Assembly (NCBI RefSeq): GCF_024172125.1
Contig: NZ_JAMZEA010000011.1
Coordinates: forward strand, 295,121 to 359,120
Direction of reading: 5' to 3'
From: Actinomadura rupiterrae
GTDB lineage: Bacteria > Actinomycetota > Actinomycetes > Streptosporangiales > Streptosporangiaceae
DNA length: 64,000 bases
The notes under the pieces are model-generated. The model was given only the letters and a program-made list of their open reading frames with translations, searched no databases and was not told the DNA's origin. The translations under genes were made by a program, and so were the position numbers. Below, piece by piece: positions 17,711 to 26,358 of this stretch; within the stretch, counting starts at the first letter, position 1, and each line of letters starts with the position of its first letter.

Positions 17711-18508
17711 GTGTGGAAGCCCACCGCCCTGACGACCGCGCTGACCCTGCTGGCCGCTGCCTTCACCGTTTCGGGGACGGCGTCGGCGGCGGGCTGGCAG
17801 CAGGTGTCCAGCGACACCTTCTACCTGACCGATGCGCTGCAGCGCTCCCAAGGCGTCACCACCGACGGCAACGCCTGGTACTTCTCCTGGCAGTACGGCC
17901 TGAGCCGCGTCGGCATGGACGGCAGGACCCAGGCGTCCAACACCCTCGCCATCCCGACCGCGCTGGCGCTCCAGGGCGACAACCACATCGGCGGCATCGA
18001 CTACTACAACGGCAAGCTCTACGCGCCGATCGAGGACGGCAGCAAATACCAGCACCCCTACATCGCCATCTACAATGCCGCAACGCTCGCCTACACGGGC
18101 ACGGCTTTCGCGCTGCCCCAGGACGTCCAGCGCGACGGGGTGCCCTGGACGGCGGTCGGCGGCGGCTACCTGCTGTCGTCGGAGTACGAGGCCACCGCCA
18201 TCAACGCCTACAGCCTCAGCGACGGCCACCTGATGAAGCGGGTGCCTTTGAGTCAGCCGATCCCGCACGTCCAGGGAGCGAAGTACTACGACGGCCGCCT
18301 GTACGCCTCGTCCGACGGCGCGACCAAAGCCATCTACACAATCGACCTGACCAGCGGCGCCGTCAGCCAGGCATTCGCCGAGAACCTTCCGTCCGGCACC
18401 GAAGTGGAAGCGCTGACCTTTCTTCCACGGCCGGACGGGTCGGTCATGCACGTCCTGGATGTGGCCCCCAACCGCCTCTCAGTGAACTTCCGTCACTATC
18501 GGCCTTGA
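17711..18508 (+). CDS. Secreted beta-propeller-like hypothetical protein
   Basis: GAGGAG at 17697-17702 points to the GTG at 17711. The 265-residue product has a signal peptide ending near ASAAG (residue 28). The mature part carries recurring strand motifs with aromatic/Gly-Asp turns: GVTTDGNAWYFSWQYGLSRV, DNHIGGIDYYNGKLYAPIED, GGGYLLSSEYEATAINAYSL, VQGAKYYDGRLYASSDG. These look like four to five propeller blades. No catalytic residues are evident. It is the third gene of a secreted-protein run and ends 3 bases from the convergent gene at 18512. Confidence 0.75.
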   Translation: MWKPTALTTALTLLAAAFTVSGTASAAGWQQVSSDTFYLTDALQRSQGVTTDGNAWYFSWQYGLSRVGMDGRTQASNTLAIPTALALQGDNHIGGIDYYNGKLYAPIEDGSKYQHPYIAIYNAATLAYTGTAFALPQDVQRDGVPWTAVGGGYLLSSEYEATAINAYSLSDGHLMKRVPLSQPIPHVQGAKYYDGRLYASSDGATKAIYTIDLTSGAVSQAFAENLPSGTEVEALTFLPRPDGSVMHVLDVAPNRLSVNFRHYRP

Positions 18509-18511
18509 CCC

Positions 18512-19195
18512 TTACGGCGTGGGACCGAGTCGGACCCAAGCATCCGGGTACTCCAAGCAATCCGTTGTGTCAGGCCGCAGGCCCGCATAGACGAGGCAGT
18601 TCGCTATCGCGCTGCCGTCGGACACGAATCCCGCGAGGATTTCCCGACCGCCGGCCTGGTCGCTGTGCGGCGGGAAGGCGGGATGCAGATCTCCCCGGAC
18701 GACGGTTCCGTCCTCGGCGATGTAGCCCTGGTTGCCGCTCTTGGGATTGGCGAACATGCCGTACCCGAACGTCCCGGCCGTCGCCGGGCCGAGCAGCCTT
18801 GCCGCAAGGTAGCCCCAAGGCTGGGCGATGACGCACCCGCCGGGCACGTCGGTGATGCCGACGACGTCCTCGGCGTCGTGGAAGTCGAGCTCGTACCAGG
18901 GTGTCTGCTCGTCCATGACGATGACCTCGCGCACCGACAGCAACGGCAGGACGTCCACGGCCCTGCGGGCGGCGACGCACGCCAGAGAGAACCCGTCGTA
19001 GGCGATATCGAAGAACACGTCGGCCAGCTCCGGACCGGACTCGACCATCGCCCGCTCGGCGGGGCTGAGCTGCTGCACTTCGGGAATGTCGGTCAGGACC
19101 CCGGACGAGTCCTTGTGCGCCTCCAGGTACCGCCGGATTCCCTCCGGAAGGTCGAAGCCCTCGTCCAAGAATTCTTCCCAGTACGCGCCGTCCAT
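18512..19195 (-). CDS. Cytoplasmic hypothetical protein, 227 aa
   Basis: The family was not recognised. The protein starts MDGAYWEEFLDEGFDLPEG after a GAAGGGA ribosome site and is acidic and soluble, with an alpha-helical N-terminal third and a C-terminal domain rich in Gly/Pro and aromatics (WGYLAARLLGPATAGTFGYG, HSDQAGGREILAGFVSDG). No signal peptide or catalytic motif is visible. It sits alone between convergent secreted-protein genes. Base composition is somewhat less extreme than its neighbours, which could mean weaker selection or more recent arrival. Confidence 0.65.
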   Translation of the reverse strand: MDGAYWEEFLDEGFDLPEGIRRYLEAHKDSSGVLTDIPEVQQLSPAERAMVESGPELADVFFDIAYDGFSLACVAARRAVDVLPLLSVREVIVMDEQTPWYELDFHDAEDVVGITDVPGGCVIAQPWGYLAARLLGPATAGTFGYGMFANPKSGNQGYIAEDGTVVRGDLHPAFPPHSDQAGGREILAGFVSDGSAIANCLVYAGLRPDTTDCLEYPDAWVRLGPTP

Positions 19196-19292
19196 GACCG
19201 TCCCTTCGCCCGTGGCGTCAAGCCCTTGACCGAAAGCTACGGGCCGCCTCCGACATAACTGCGCGGCATGGCTCGGCCCGGACGGCATGGGT

Positions 19293-19321
19293 CGGCCCGG
19301 GCGCATTGCGCGCCCGGGCCG
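19293..19321 (-). terminator. Strong hairpin after the protease gene
   Basis: Twelve-base perfect arms (19293-19304 and 19310-19321, CGGCCCGGGCGC paired with its complement) with a five-base loop lie 12 bases beyond the stop of the minus-strand protease. The preceding 90 bases also repeat CGGCCCGGAC/CGGCCCGGGC. Confidence 0.7.
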
Positions 19322-19332
19322 GGAAACGCGGG

Positions 19333-20214
19333 TCAGGCCGGCCGCGGCAGCTGGCAGTTGGGGTTGCTCAGGTCGATGTCGCTGTTGGTGGTGAGGCACT
19401 GCGTGAGGAGGTACGTTTCCTCGCCGTAGTTGGTGCCCTGGTGGACGGTCACGTTGCCGTTCTGGTCCACCTCGCACGGGTTGTCGAGCGTGCACCGCTC
19501 GCCGTTCTCGTTGCCGGTGTTGTTGACGCCGACGACCTGGCCGGAGGTGTTGCTGATGATGGGCGAACCGGACGTCCCGCCGATGGTGTCGCAGGACGAG
19601 GTGTAGCGGATGGAGTCCTTCCACACCCAGTCGGCCTCGTGCAGCCGGTAGACGAAGCCGTCGATGCTGCAGTTGTAGATCTTGCGCCAGTAGCCGGACA
19701 CCACGCTGATCGGCGTCCCGGCGACCGGGTGGTCGGTCGACAGCTGCAGCGCGCTGGTGCCGTACCGGGACTTGATCTGCCCGTAGGTCAGGCGCAGCTT
19801 GTACAGGGTGACGTCGGTGTCGGTCATCGTGCTGTACTCGATCTGCGAGGCGCGCAGGGTGCCGAGCGAGCCCGACCCGCTGCTGTTCAGCAGGGTGAAC
19901 GAGCGCGACGACGAGTGGTTCACGATGACCTGGCCGGGGCCGGGCATGCCCAGCTCGCTGCAGTGGCCGTTGGTGAGCACGAGCGCGGGGTCGGTGTCGA
20001 GGGACTTGGGCCCGCGGACGATCGAGCCCGAGCAGTTGCTCAGGGCGACGATCGCGTGGAAGTCGGCCGCGGCCTGCGTGCGCGGCGCGGTCGGCGCCGG
20101 GCGTTCGAGGGACGGCGCGGTGGGGGCGGGGTCGGCGAACGCGGCCGTGGGGGCGGTCGCGAGGGCGCCGGCGGCGAGGGCGGCGGCGGCCGCCCCGATG
20201 AGGCGTCGGGTCAT
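19333..20214 (-). CDS. Secreted trypsin-like serine protease
   Basis: The 293-residue precursor has signal peptide MTRRLIGAAAAALAAGALA and probable cleavage after AFA. The S1 catalytic triad can be assigned: His in VLTNGHCSE (TxxHC motif), Asp in TDTDVTLYKL, and nucleophile Ser in GGTSGSPIIS. Cys pairs around NCSGS/GHCS, YNCSID/SSCDT and RCTLDNPC/QCLTT/NCQL suggest disulfides. This is a V8/trypsin-like extracellular endopeptidase. ATG 20214 was chosen over an earlier in-frame start because it begins the signal peptide directly. It is followed by a strong terminator, so the gene is monocistronic. Confidence 0.9.
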   Translation of the reverse strand: MTRRLIGAAAAALAAGALATAPTAAFADPAPTAPSLERPAPTAPRTQAAADFHAIVALSNCSGSIVRGPKSLDTDPALVLTNGHCSELGMPGPGQVIVNHSSSRSFTLLNSSGSGSLGTLRASQIEYSTMTDTDVTLYKLRLTYGQIKSRYGTSALQLSTDHPVAGTPISVVSGYWRKIYNCSIDGFVYRLHEADWVWKDSIRYTSSCDTIGGTSGSPIISNTSGQVVGVNNTGNENGERCTLDNPCEVDQNGNVTVHQGTNYGEETYLLTQCLTTNSDIDLSNPNCQLPRPA

Positions 20215-20478
20215 GGGGGATCGGGTCCTCTCGGGCGGGGGACGACGGTCTCCGCCGCACACGGGGGCGCGCGGCGGGAGGGTCAGAACTCGGGACCAAG
20301 CGATGTCAGCGCGACTCTAGATCAGCTGGACGATGCCCGGAAGATCCGAAATTTGCCAGTAAAGAACCGGCTGTTACGACAGAAACCGCCAGCGCTCAAG
20401 CTCAGCCGTGTAAGGAGTGCCCGCGCCGCAGGCCCGTCGCGGCAGCCCGCGGGGGCCTGGAGCCCTAGAATCTCCCAG

Positions 20479-21141
20479 GTGACCACCTACGATGATCTTG
20501 ACGGGTTCGGGGGGCTCGACACGTCGGCCCTGACCCAGCGCCAGCAGCAGATCCTGGCCGCGATCCGGGACTGGGTGGTCCGGCACGGGTACCCGCCGAG
20601 CACGCGCGAGCTGGGCGACGCGGTCGGGCTGCGGTCGGCGTCCTCGGTCTCCCGGCACCTGCGGAGCCTGGAGGACCTCGGATTCCTCAGCCGGTCGGCG
20701 TCGGTGACCCGGCCGATCGACGTGCGGACCTTCCTGCGCGAGCCCGGCGGACCCGCCCCCGCCGAGGCCGCGGTGCCCGTCCCGGTCGTCGGCCGCATCG
20801 CCGCCGGGACGCCCATCTCCGCCGAGGAGCACGTCGATGACACGCTGGCGCTGCCCCGCGAGCTGACCGGACGCGGCACCGTGTTCGCGCTGCGCGTGCG
20901 CGGCGACTCGATGGTGGACGCGGCGATCTGCGACGGCGACCTGGTGGTCGTCCGGCAGCAGCCCGAGGCCCACTCCGGCCAGATCGTCGCGGCGATGATC
21001 GACGACGAGGCCACGGTCAAGGTCTACCGCCGCCGCGACGGCCACGTGCACCTGGAGCCGCGCAACCCGGCCTACGACGTGATCGACGGCGACAACGCCG
21101 TCATCCTCGGCGTGGTCGTCTCCGTCCTGCGCAACGTATGA
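20479..21141 (+). CDS. lexA: LexA repressor of the SOS response
   Basis: The 220-residue LexA has an N-terminal winged HTH (LTQRQQQILAAIRDWVVRHGYPPSTREL...SVSRHLRSLEDLGFL). The C-terminal S24 peptidase domain has the Ala109-Gly110 autocleavage site in VVGRIAAGTP, catalytic Ser144 in RGDSM and Lys181 in ATVKVYRR. RecA-stimulated self-cleavage inactivates it on DNA damage. The only sensible start is GTG 20479, with a weak ribosome site. No canonical GAAC-N4-GTTC actinobacterial SOS box was found in the 260 bases upstream; GAACCGGCTGTTAC at 20366 is off by one spacer base. An adjacent stress-type NTPase pair follows on the same strand. Confidence 0.95.
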   Translation: MTTYDDLDGFGGLDTSALTQRQQQILAAIRDWVVRHGYPPSTRELGDAVGLRSASSVSRHLRSLEDLGFLSRSASVTRPIDVRTFLREPGGPAPAEAAVPVPVVGRIAAGTPISAEEHVDDTLALPRELTGRGTVFALRVRGDSMVDAAICDGDLVVVRQQPEAHSGQIVAAMIDDEATVKVYRRRDGHVHLEPRNPAYDVIDGDNAVILGVVVSVLRNV

Positions 21142-21202
21142 CGCGTCCGCCCGGACCCGGCCGAAGCTGGCGGGACGAGGGCGGATGGGGTTTCCTTGAC
21201 CC

Positions 21203-21589
21203 ATGTCCCTCGTAACGCGTGGACGGGTGGTCGCGGCCGGTGTCGCGGTCGCCTCCGCCATCGGCGGTGTGGCGACCAACCGGGTGCAGGGCGCGTGGTG
21301 GATCCAGGCGCTCTGGTTCGCGGCGGCCGTCGTCGCGGCCGGGACGGCGGCGTGGCTCGTCCGGATCGGGGAGGGCTCCATGAGGGACGGCAAGTCCGGC
21401 GCGAGCGCCACGCAGGTGAAGGTCGCCGACACCGGCAAGGCGATGTCCGGGACCGGCGGCGAGGCGAACACCGGCCTCACCGGACCGGCGGACGCGCTGC
21501 CCGGCGACGGGCCCGCTGAGATCGTGGTCGAGCGGACCGGCGATGCCGAGGGCGGAGCGGGCGCGAACACGGGCATCAGGCTCACCTGA
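21203..21589 (+). CDS. Two-helix membrane protein with duplicated NTGI-type motif (candidate effector)
   Basis: The 128-residue protein was not recognised as a named family. Two hydrophobic segments (about residues 7-25 and 31-53) form a hairpin. A flexible tail follows with two copies of one motif: ADTGKAMSGTGGEANTGL (about 75-92) and RTGDAEGGAGANTGI (about 111-125), the second almost at the C-terminus. The same motif, TGDATGGPGSNVNTGI, occurs at the N-terminus of the NTPase encoded 11 bases downstream. A short shared motif at the effector C-terminus and at the NTPase N-terminus is how bacterial NLR/STAND-effector pairs with amyloid-signalling motifs are organised. The membrane hairpin would then be the effector. 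That function is inference. Confidence 0.75.
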   Translation: MSLVTRGRVVAAGVAVASAIGGVATNRVQGAWWIQALWFAAAVVAAGTAAWLVRIGEGSMRDGKSGASATQVKVADTGKAMSGTGGEANTGLTGPADALPGDGPAEIVVERTGDAEGGAGANTGIRLT

Positions 21590-21600
21590 ACGACGGCCTG

Positions 21601-24600
21601 GTGAACGACCGTCCCGACACCGGCGAGGCCAGGCCCCCCGTGACGCGCCTGGAGGCCCGGCGGACCGGGGACGCGACCGGCGGCCCCGGCAGCAACGTCA
21701 ACACCGGAATCCAGCAGTTCATCACCGTCCAGAACTCCGACGCGCCAAGGCCCGCGCGGTCGGCGTACCGGTACCAGGTCGAGCAGATCTTCCCCTGGGA
21801 ACTGGTCGGCCGCGAGGCGGAACTGGCGGAACTCGCGGGCTTCTGCGCCGGGGACGCGGCCTACGCCTGGTGGCAGGCGCCGGCCTGGGCGGGCAAGTCG
21901 GCGCTGATGGCCTGGTTCGTCCTGCATCCGCCGCCGGGTGTCCGGATCGCGTCGTTCTTCATCACCGCCCGCTACGCCGGGCAGAGCGACCGGACGGCCT
22001 TCCTGGACGTCATGCTGGAGCAGCTCGCCGAGATCGCCGAGCAGTCCGCGCCGCCGCCGCTGACCGAGTCGACCCGGCCGTCCTGGTTCGGACGGCTGCT
22101 GGACGCCGCCGCGACCGCCTGCCGCGAGCGCGGCGAGCGGCTCGTCCTGGTCGTGGACGGCCTGGACGAGGACCAGGGCGTCACGGCCGGTCCGTCCGCG
22201 CACAGCATCGCCGCGCTGCTGCCCGCCCGTCCGCCCGAAGGCGTGCACGTGATCGCGGCGGGACGCCCCGACCCGCCGGTCCCCGCCGACGTGCCCGCGC
22301 GCCACCCGCTGCGCGACCCGGCGATCGTGAGGCGGCTGGAACCGTCCGCCGAGGCGCGCGTGATCAGGGACGACGCCGAACGCGAACTCGCGCACCTGCT
22401 GTTCGGGGACGGCATCGAACGCGACGTCCTCGGCCTGTCCGCCGCGGCGGGCGGCGGCCTCAGCGCGGCCGACCTGGCCGAGCTGACCGGCGAGCCGCCC
22501 GGCCGCATCGAACGCCACCTGCGCGCCGCCCCCGGACGCACCTTCACCTCCCGCGCCGCGCAATGGCGCCCCGGCACGAAGGTGTACGTGCTCGGCCACG
22601 AAGAACTGCACAACGCGGCGGTCACCGAACTGCAAGGCGCGACCCTGGACGCCTACCGCGACCGCATCCACGCCTGGGCCGACCGCTACTGCGACCGGCC
22701 ATCCGACGCGCCGGAGTACCTGGTCCTGGGCTACTTCCGGATGCTCGTCCAGGCGGGCGATCTGCCCAGGATGGTCGCCCTCGCCACCGACCCCCGCCGC
22801 CAGGACATGCTGCTGGACGTCACCGGCGGGGACACGGTCGGGCTCGCCGAGACCACCGCCTGCCAGGACGCCATCGGCGCGGTATCCGAGCCCAGCCTGC
22901 GCGACCTGCTCGTCCTGGCGCGCATGCGCGAGCGCCTCTTCCAGCGCAACAGCGCCATCCCGGCCAAGCTACCGGCGGCGTGGGCGCGGATCGGCGACCT
23001 GGTACGAGCCGAGGCGCTGACGCAATCGCTCACCGAGCCGCTGCGCTCGGAGGCCCTCGGTCTGCTCAGCGAAGCCCTGGCCGACCTCGGCGAACTCGCC
23101 GAGGCCGAACGGTTCGCGCATGCCATCAGCGACCCGGATCCCAAGCTCAAGGCGCTGCTGAAGGTCGTCGAAGGGCTGGTCATCCACCGCGAGCCGGAAC
23201 GCGCGCGGCGGCTGGCCGACCGCGTCCGGACGGCGCACTGGTCGCCGCGGGACGGTGCGCGCCGGGAGAACGCCCTGCTCCTCGCTGCGGCCGGTGACCT
23301 GCGCGAAGCGGCGGCGATCGCCGAGGGCGCCGAGCAGCAGGGCGACCGCGAGAGCCTGCTGGTGGAGATCGTCACGCGGTTCGCCGTGCTGAACGTCGCG
23401 GAGGCGTCCGCGGTCCTCGACCTCATCAGCCATGCAGACCGCTGGGCGCGTTGCGTGCTGGCTCTGGCCGAGGTCGTCGCACGGATCGACAAGGACCACG
23501 CGCTGGCGCTGCTGGACTCCGCCAGGCGGGCTCTGCGCCCGAGACGGGAGCACTTCACCGACCCAAATATCGTAGGTGCGGAGTGCCGCGTCCTGGCGCG
23601 GGCGGGTCAGCCTGCCGAAGCCATCGAACTCGCCCGGTCCGTCTTCGTCTCGAATTTCGCCGTTTACAGGGAATCAGTGCTCGTCGACATCATCCGCATC
23701 CTTGCCGAGGGTGACCTTGGCAAGGCGCGCGACCTCGCCGCGCTCTACAGCCGCGCCTACGGCTCGCGCGACCCAGACCTTCCCCTGTACAGCGACAACC
23801 CGTTCGCCGACCTGCGCGTCCTGCTCGCGGCGCGGGACGTCGAAGGCGCCGCGGAGTCGCTCGCGGCCCGGCTGCACCTGGCCGACCTCGAACTCGCCGA
23901 GGGGTACGCCGCGCACGGCTGGACCGGCGAGGCCGCCGAACTCGCGCGCCGCGCCGAGCGGGAGGCCCGCGACAAGGCCGTCCTCGGCCCGCCCGATGGC
24001 ACGCTCGTGGAACTGGTGTCGGCGCTGGGCGAGATCCCCGCGCCGGACCGGGCGCGGCGGCTCGCCGCGACCATCAAAGGGCCCGGTGCCCGCCGGGACG
24101 CGCTGATCCGGCTGGCGAGGTACGCGCTCGCCGCCGGAGAGATCGACCGGGCCCAGGACATCGCCGCGCTCGTCCCGGACCCGCGCCGCGCCGCCGAACT
24201 CCGGCACGAGATCATCACCACGGTCGCGGCGCGCGGCGACCTGGACCGCGCCCGGACGCTCATCGCGGCGATCGACACCGTCCGCTACCGCGACATGGCG
24301 TACGCCGACATCGCGCGGATCGCCGACGTCGCGGGCGCGTCCGGCGAGGCCGACGCCGACGCGGCGCGCATCGACGACCCGCAGGTCCGCTCGCTCGTCC
24401 AGAACGAGCTGCTGCAAGGCGCGGTGACCCGGCAGGACTTCGACCGCGCGGAGGCGATCGCCCGCTCGGCCCGCGAGCCGCACGTGCGGACGGGCCTGCT
24501 CCTGGCGGTCGTCCGGGCCCTCGCGGAGGCCGGACGCCGCGACCGCGCCCTCGCCCTGGCCGGGGAACTGCAGGAGGCCGCCGAGCACCTGGACGATCCG

Positions 24601-25425
24601 CTCGACCGGGACTGGGCGACCCTGGACGCGGTCATCGCGATCGTCACCTCCGGCGACACCGGCCGCGCCCTGCGGGCGGCCGAGTCGATCGGCGACGCGG
24701 TCGTCCGCGTCGGCGCCCTCGCCGAGATCGCCAAGGCCCCGGCCGCCGGCCCGCCGCTGGTGGCGCGGCTGCTGGCGCAGGCCGCCGAGCTGGCCGGGTC
24801 CCTGCCCGGACGAGCCGACCGCGAGGCCGCGCTGCAGAGCGTGATCCGCGCGCACGCCGCGACCGGCGGCTTCGCCGAGGCCCGGGCGATGGCCGCCGCG
24901 TTCGGGCCGCAGCTGAAGTCCGACATCCTGCACGAGCTGGCCAAGGCGGCCGCGGCGGCGGGCCAGTACGACTGGGCGCACTCCACGGCCGGCGCGGTCG
25001 CCTCGCTCAAGCACGAGTGGGCGCTGTACGACATCGCCGCCGCCGCGATCAGGGCCGAGGACGTGCCGCGCGCCGAGACCCACATCCGCGCGATCGCGAA
25101 CCTGCGGATGCGGGACCGCGCGATCCGGCTGCTGGCCGAGACCACCGCGACCACGCTGAACCCCAGCGACGAGGACCCCGGGGTCGCCGAGGTCAAGGCC
25201 GCGCTTCGGGCGGGTGACCTGCCCCGCGCCGAGGAGTTGGCGGCGGCCCTCGAACCGCCCGCCCGGCGCATCGCCCGTGCGCGCATCGCCGAGGCCGCCG
25301 ACCCCGAGCGCTCCCGCGCGATCCTGGCCGACCTGCTGCGGAACGCGCCGTACGTCCTGTCGCTGAAAGCCCTGGCCAAGACGGATCCGCAAGCGCTCCT
25401 GGACGCGATCGACGACCTCCCCTGA
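21601..25425 (+). CDS. STAND/NACHT-like NTPase with long helical-repeat domain (candidate sensor)
   Basis: The 1274-residue protein has four parts. First is an N-terminal motif TGDATGGPGSNVNTGI (22-37), shared with the preceding membrane protein. Second is an NTPase domain with Walker A QAPAWAGKS (92-100, first Gly replaced by Ala) and Walker B LVLVVDGLDED (181-191), preceded by FPWELVGREAELAEL, the usual entry to STAND domains. Third is a winged-helix-like region near 280-330. Fourth, from about residue 400 to the end, is a solenoid of TPR-like helical repeats (recurring A..LA...G..D.A...A units). The layout matches signal-transducing STAND proteins used in bacterial conflict and death pathways. 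Translation starts at GTG 21601, 11 bases after the upstream stop with no good ribosome site, so coupling is likely. Confidence 0.8.
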   Translation: MNDRPDTGEARPPVTRLEARRTGDATGGPGSNVNTGIQQFITVQNSDAPRPARSAYRYQVEQIFPWELVGREAELAELAGFCAGDAAYAWWQAPAWAGKSALMAWFVLHPPPGVRIASFFITARYAGQSDRTAFLDVMLEQLAEIAEQSAPPPLTESTRPSWFGRLLDAAATACRERGERLVLVVDGLDEDQGVTAGPSAHSIAALLPARPPEGVHVIAAGRPDPPVPADVPARHPLRDPAIVRRLEPSAEARVIRDDAERELAHLLFGDGIERDVLGLSAAAGGGLSAADLAELTGEPPGRIERHLRAAPGRTFTSRAAQWRPGTKVYVLGHEELHNAAVTELQGATLDAYRDRIHAWADRYCDRPSDAPEYLVLGYFRMLVQAGDLPRMVALATDPRRQDMLLDVTGGDTVGLAETTACQDAIGAVSEPSLRDLLVLARMRERLFQRNSAIPAKLPAAWARIGDLVRAEALTQSLTEPLRSEALGLLSEALADLGELAEAERFAHAISDPDPKLKALLKVVEGLVIHREPERARRLADRVRTAHWSPRDGARRENALLLAAAGDLREAAAIAEGAEQQGDRESLLVEIVTRFAVLNVAEASAVLDLISHADRWARCVLALAEVVARIDKDHALALLDSARRALRPRREHFTDPNIVGAECRVLARAGQPAEAIELARSVFVSNFAVYRESVLVDIIRILAEGDLGKARDLAALYSRAYGSRDPDLPLYSDNPFADLRVLLAARDVEGAAESLAARLHLADLELAEGYAAHGWTGEAAELARRAEREARDKAVLGPPDGTLVELVSALGEIPAPDRARRLAATIKGPGARRDALIRLARYALAAGEIDRAQDIAALVPDPRRAAELRHEIITTVAARGDLDRARTLIAAIDTVRYRDMAYADIARIADVAGASGEADADAARIDDPQVRSLVQNELLQGAVTRQDFDRAEAIARSAREPHVRTGLLLAVVRALAEAGRRDRALALAGELQEAAEHLDDPLDRDWATLDAVIAIVTSGDTGRALRAAESIGDAVVRVGALAEIAKAPAAGPPLVARLLAQAAELAGSLPGRADREAALQSVIRAHAATGGFAEARAMAAAFGPQLKSDILHELAKAAAAAGQYDWAHSTAGAVASLKHEWALYDIAAAAIRAEDVPRAETHIRAIANLRMRDRAIRLLAETTATTLNPSDEDPGVAEVKAALRAGDLPRAEELAAALEPPARRIARARIAEAADPERSRAILADLLRNAPYVLSLKALAKTDPQALLDAIDDLP

Positions 25426-25566
25426 AGCCTGATCCCGGCCCCTGACGCCCGCCCCCGGGCCGCTGATGCCGGACCCCGGCCGCTCCCCGCCCGCGCACGG
25501 TTTGTTTCCATGGGGATGGAAGCGTTCCGCCCTTACGGTCGGGGCGTGAACAGGGGAGGACCGCTG

Positions 25567-26358
25567 ATGAACTTCCGCGAACTGCACTACGCCGACCGGC
25601 CGCTGATCCTGCCGAACGCCTGGGACGTCGCCTCGGGCGCGGCGCTGGCGGCGGCCGGGTTCCCCGCGGTCGGGACGACCAGCCTGGGCGTCTCCGCCGC
25701 CGCGGGCGAGGTGGACGGGTCGGGGGCGATCCGCGAGCAGACCGTCCGGCTGGCGCGGATCCTGTCCGCGCTGCCCGTCATGGTGACCGTGGACATCGAG
25801 TCCGGGTACTCCAGCGACCCCGGCGAGGTGGGCGCGCTGGTCGCCGAGCTGGCGTCGTTCGGGATCGTCGGGGTGAACATCGAGGACGGCCGTCCGGGCG
25901 AGACCCTCGCCACCGTGGCGGCGCAGACCGACCTGATCCGCGCGGTCAAGGCCGCCGCGCCCGGGGTCTTCGTCAACGCCCGCAGCGACGGGTTCTGGCT
26001 GACCAAGCCGGGGGAGAAACCGCCGCTGGACGACACGGTGGCGCGGCTCAACGCCTACGCCGAGGCGGGCGCGGACGGTGGGTTCGTCCCGGGCATCGCC
26101 GACGACTCCGACATCACCGCCGTGGTGACCCGCGTCCCGCTGCCCCTGAACGTCCTGCAACTGCCTGGCCGGACCGATCCGGCGCGGCTCGGCGACCTGG
26201 GCGTGCGCCGGATCAGCAGCGGCGGGCTCCTGTACCGGAAGGCGCTGCACGCCGCCGTGACCACCGCGCTCGACCTCGCCGGCCGCGCGAGCGACCAGCC
26301 CGTCCCGTCCTACCACGACGTCGTGGGGCTGGTCGCCGACCTGAAGTCACGCCGGTAG
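25567..26358 (+). CDS. Isocitrate lyase/PEP mutase superfamily enzyme
   Basis: GGGAGG before ATG 25567 fixes the start, giving 263 residues. The fold signatures are LILPNAWDVASGAALAAAGF, VMVTVDIESGY (metal-binding Asp), GVNIEDG (Glu) and FVNARSDGFW. The KKCGH loop of true isocitrate lyases is absent, so this is the PEPM/oxaloacetate-hydrolase/carboxyphosphonoenolpyruvate-type branch, acting on small 2-oxoacids through a Mg-enolate. Neighbours give no pathway, and the exact reaction is not predictable. The stop overlaps the convergent kinase gene by 12 bases. Confidence 0.88.
   Translation: MNFRELHYADRPLILPNAWDVASGAALAAAGFPAVGTTSLGVSAAAGEVDGSGAIREQTVRLARILSALPVMVTVDIESGYSSDPGEVGALVAELASFGIVGVNIEDGRPGETLATVAAQTDLIRAVKAAAPGVFVNARSDGFWLTKPGEKPPLDDTVARLNAYAEAGADGGFVPGIADDSDITAVVTRVPLPLNVLQLPGRTDPARLGDLGVRRISSGGLLYRKALHAAVTTALDLAGRASDQPVPSYHDVVGLVADLKSRR

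Noticed and set aside
20353..20380. Promoter TTGCCA-N16-TACGAC for lexA
   Set aside because: Both boxes are poor matches and no supporting feature exists.
20215..20478. SOS box upstream of lexA
   Set aside because: GAACCGGCTGTTAC at 20366 resembles it but the spacing between half sites is one base too long and the right half ends TTAC; no convincing match.
25567..26358. Isocitrate lyase
   Set aside because: The KKCGH catalytic motif is missing, so only the superfamily can be claimed.
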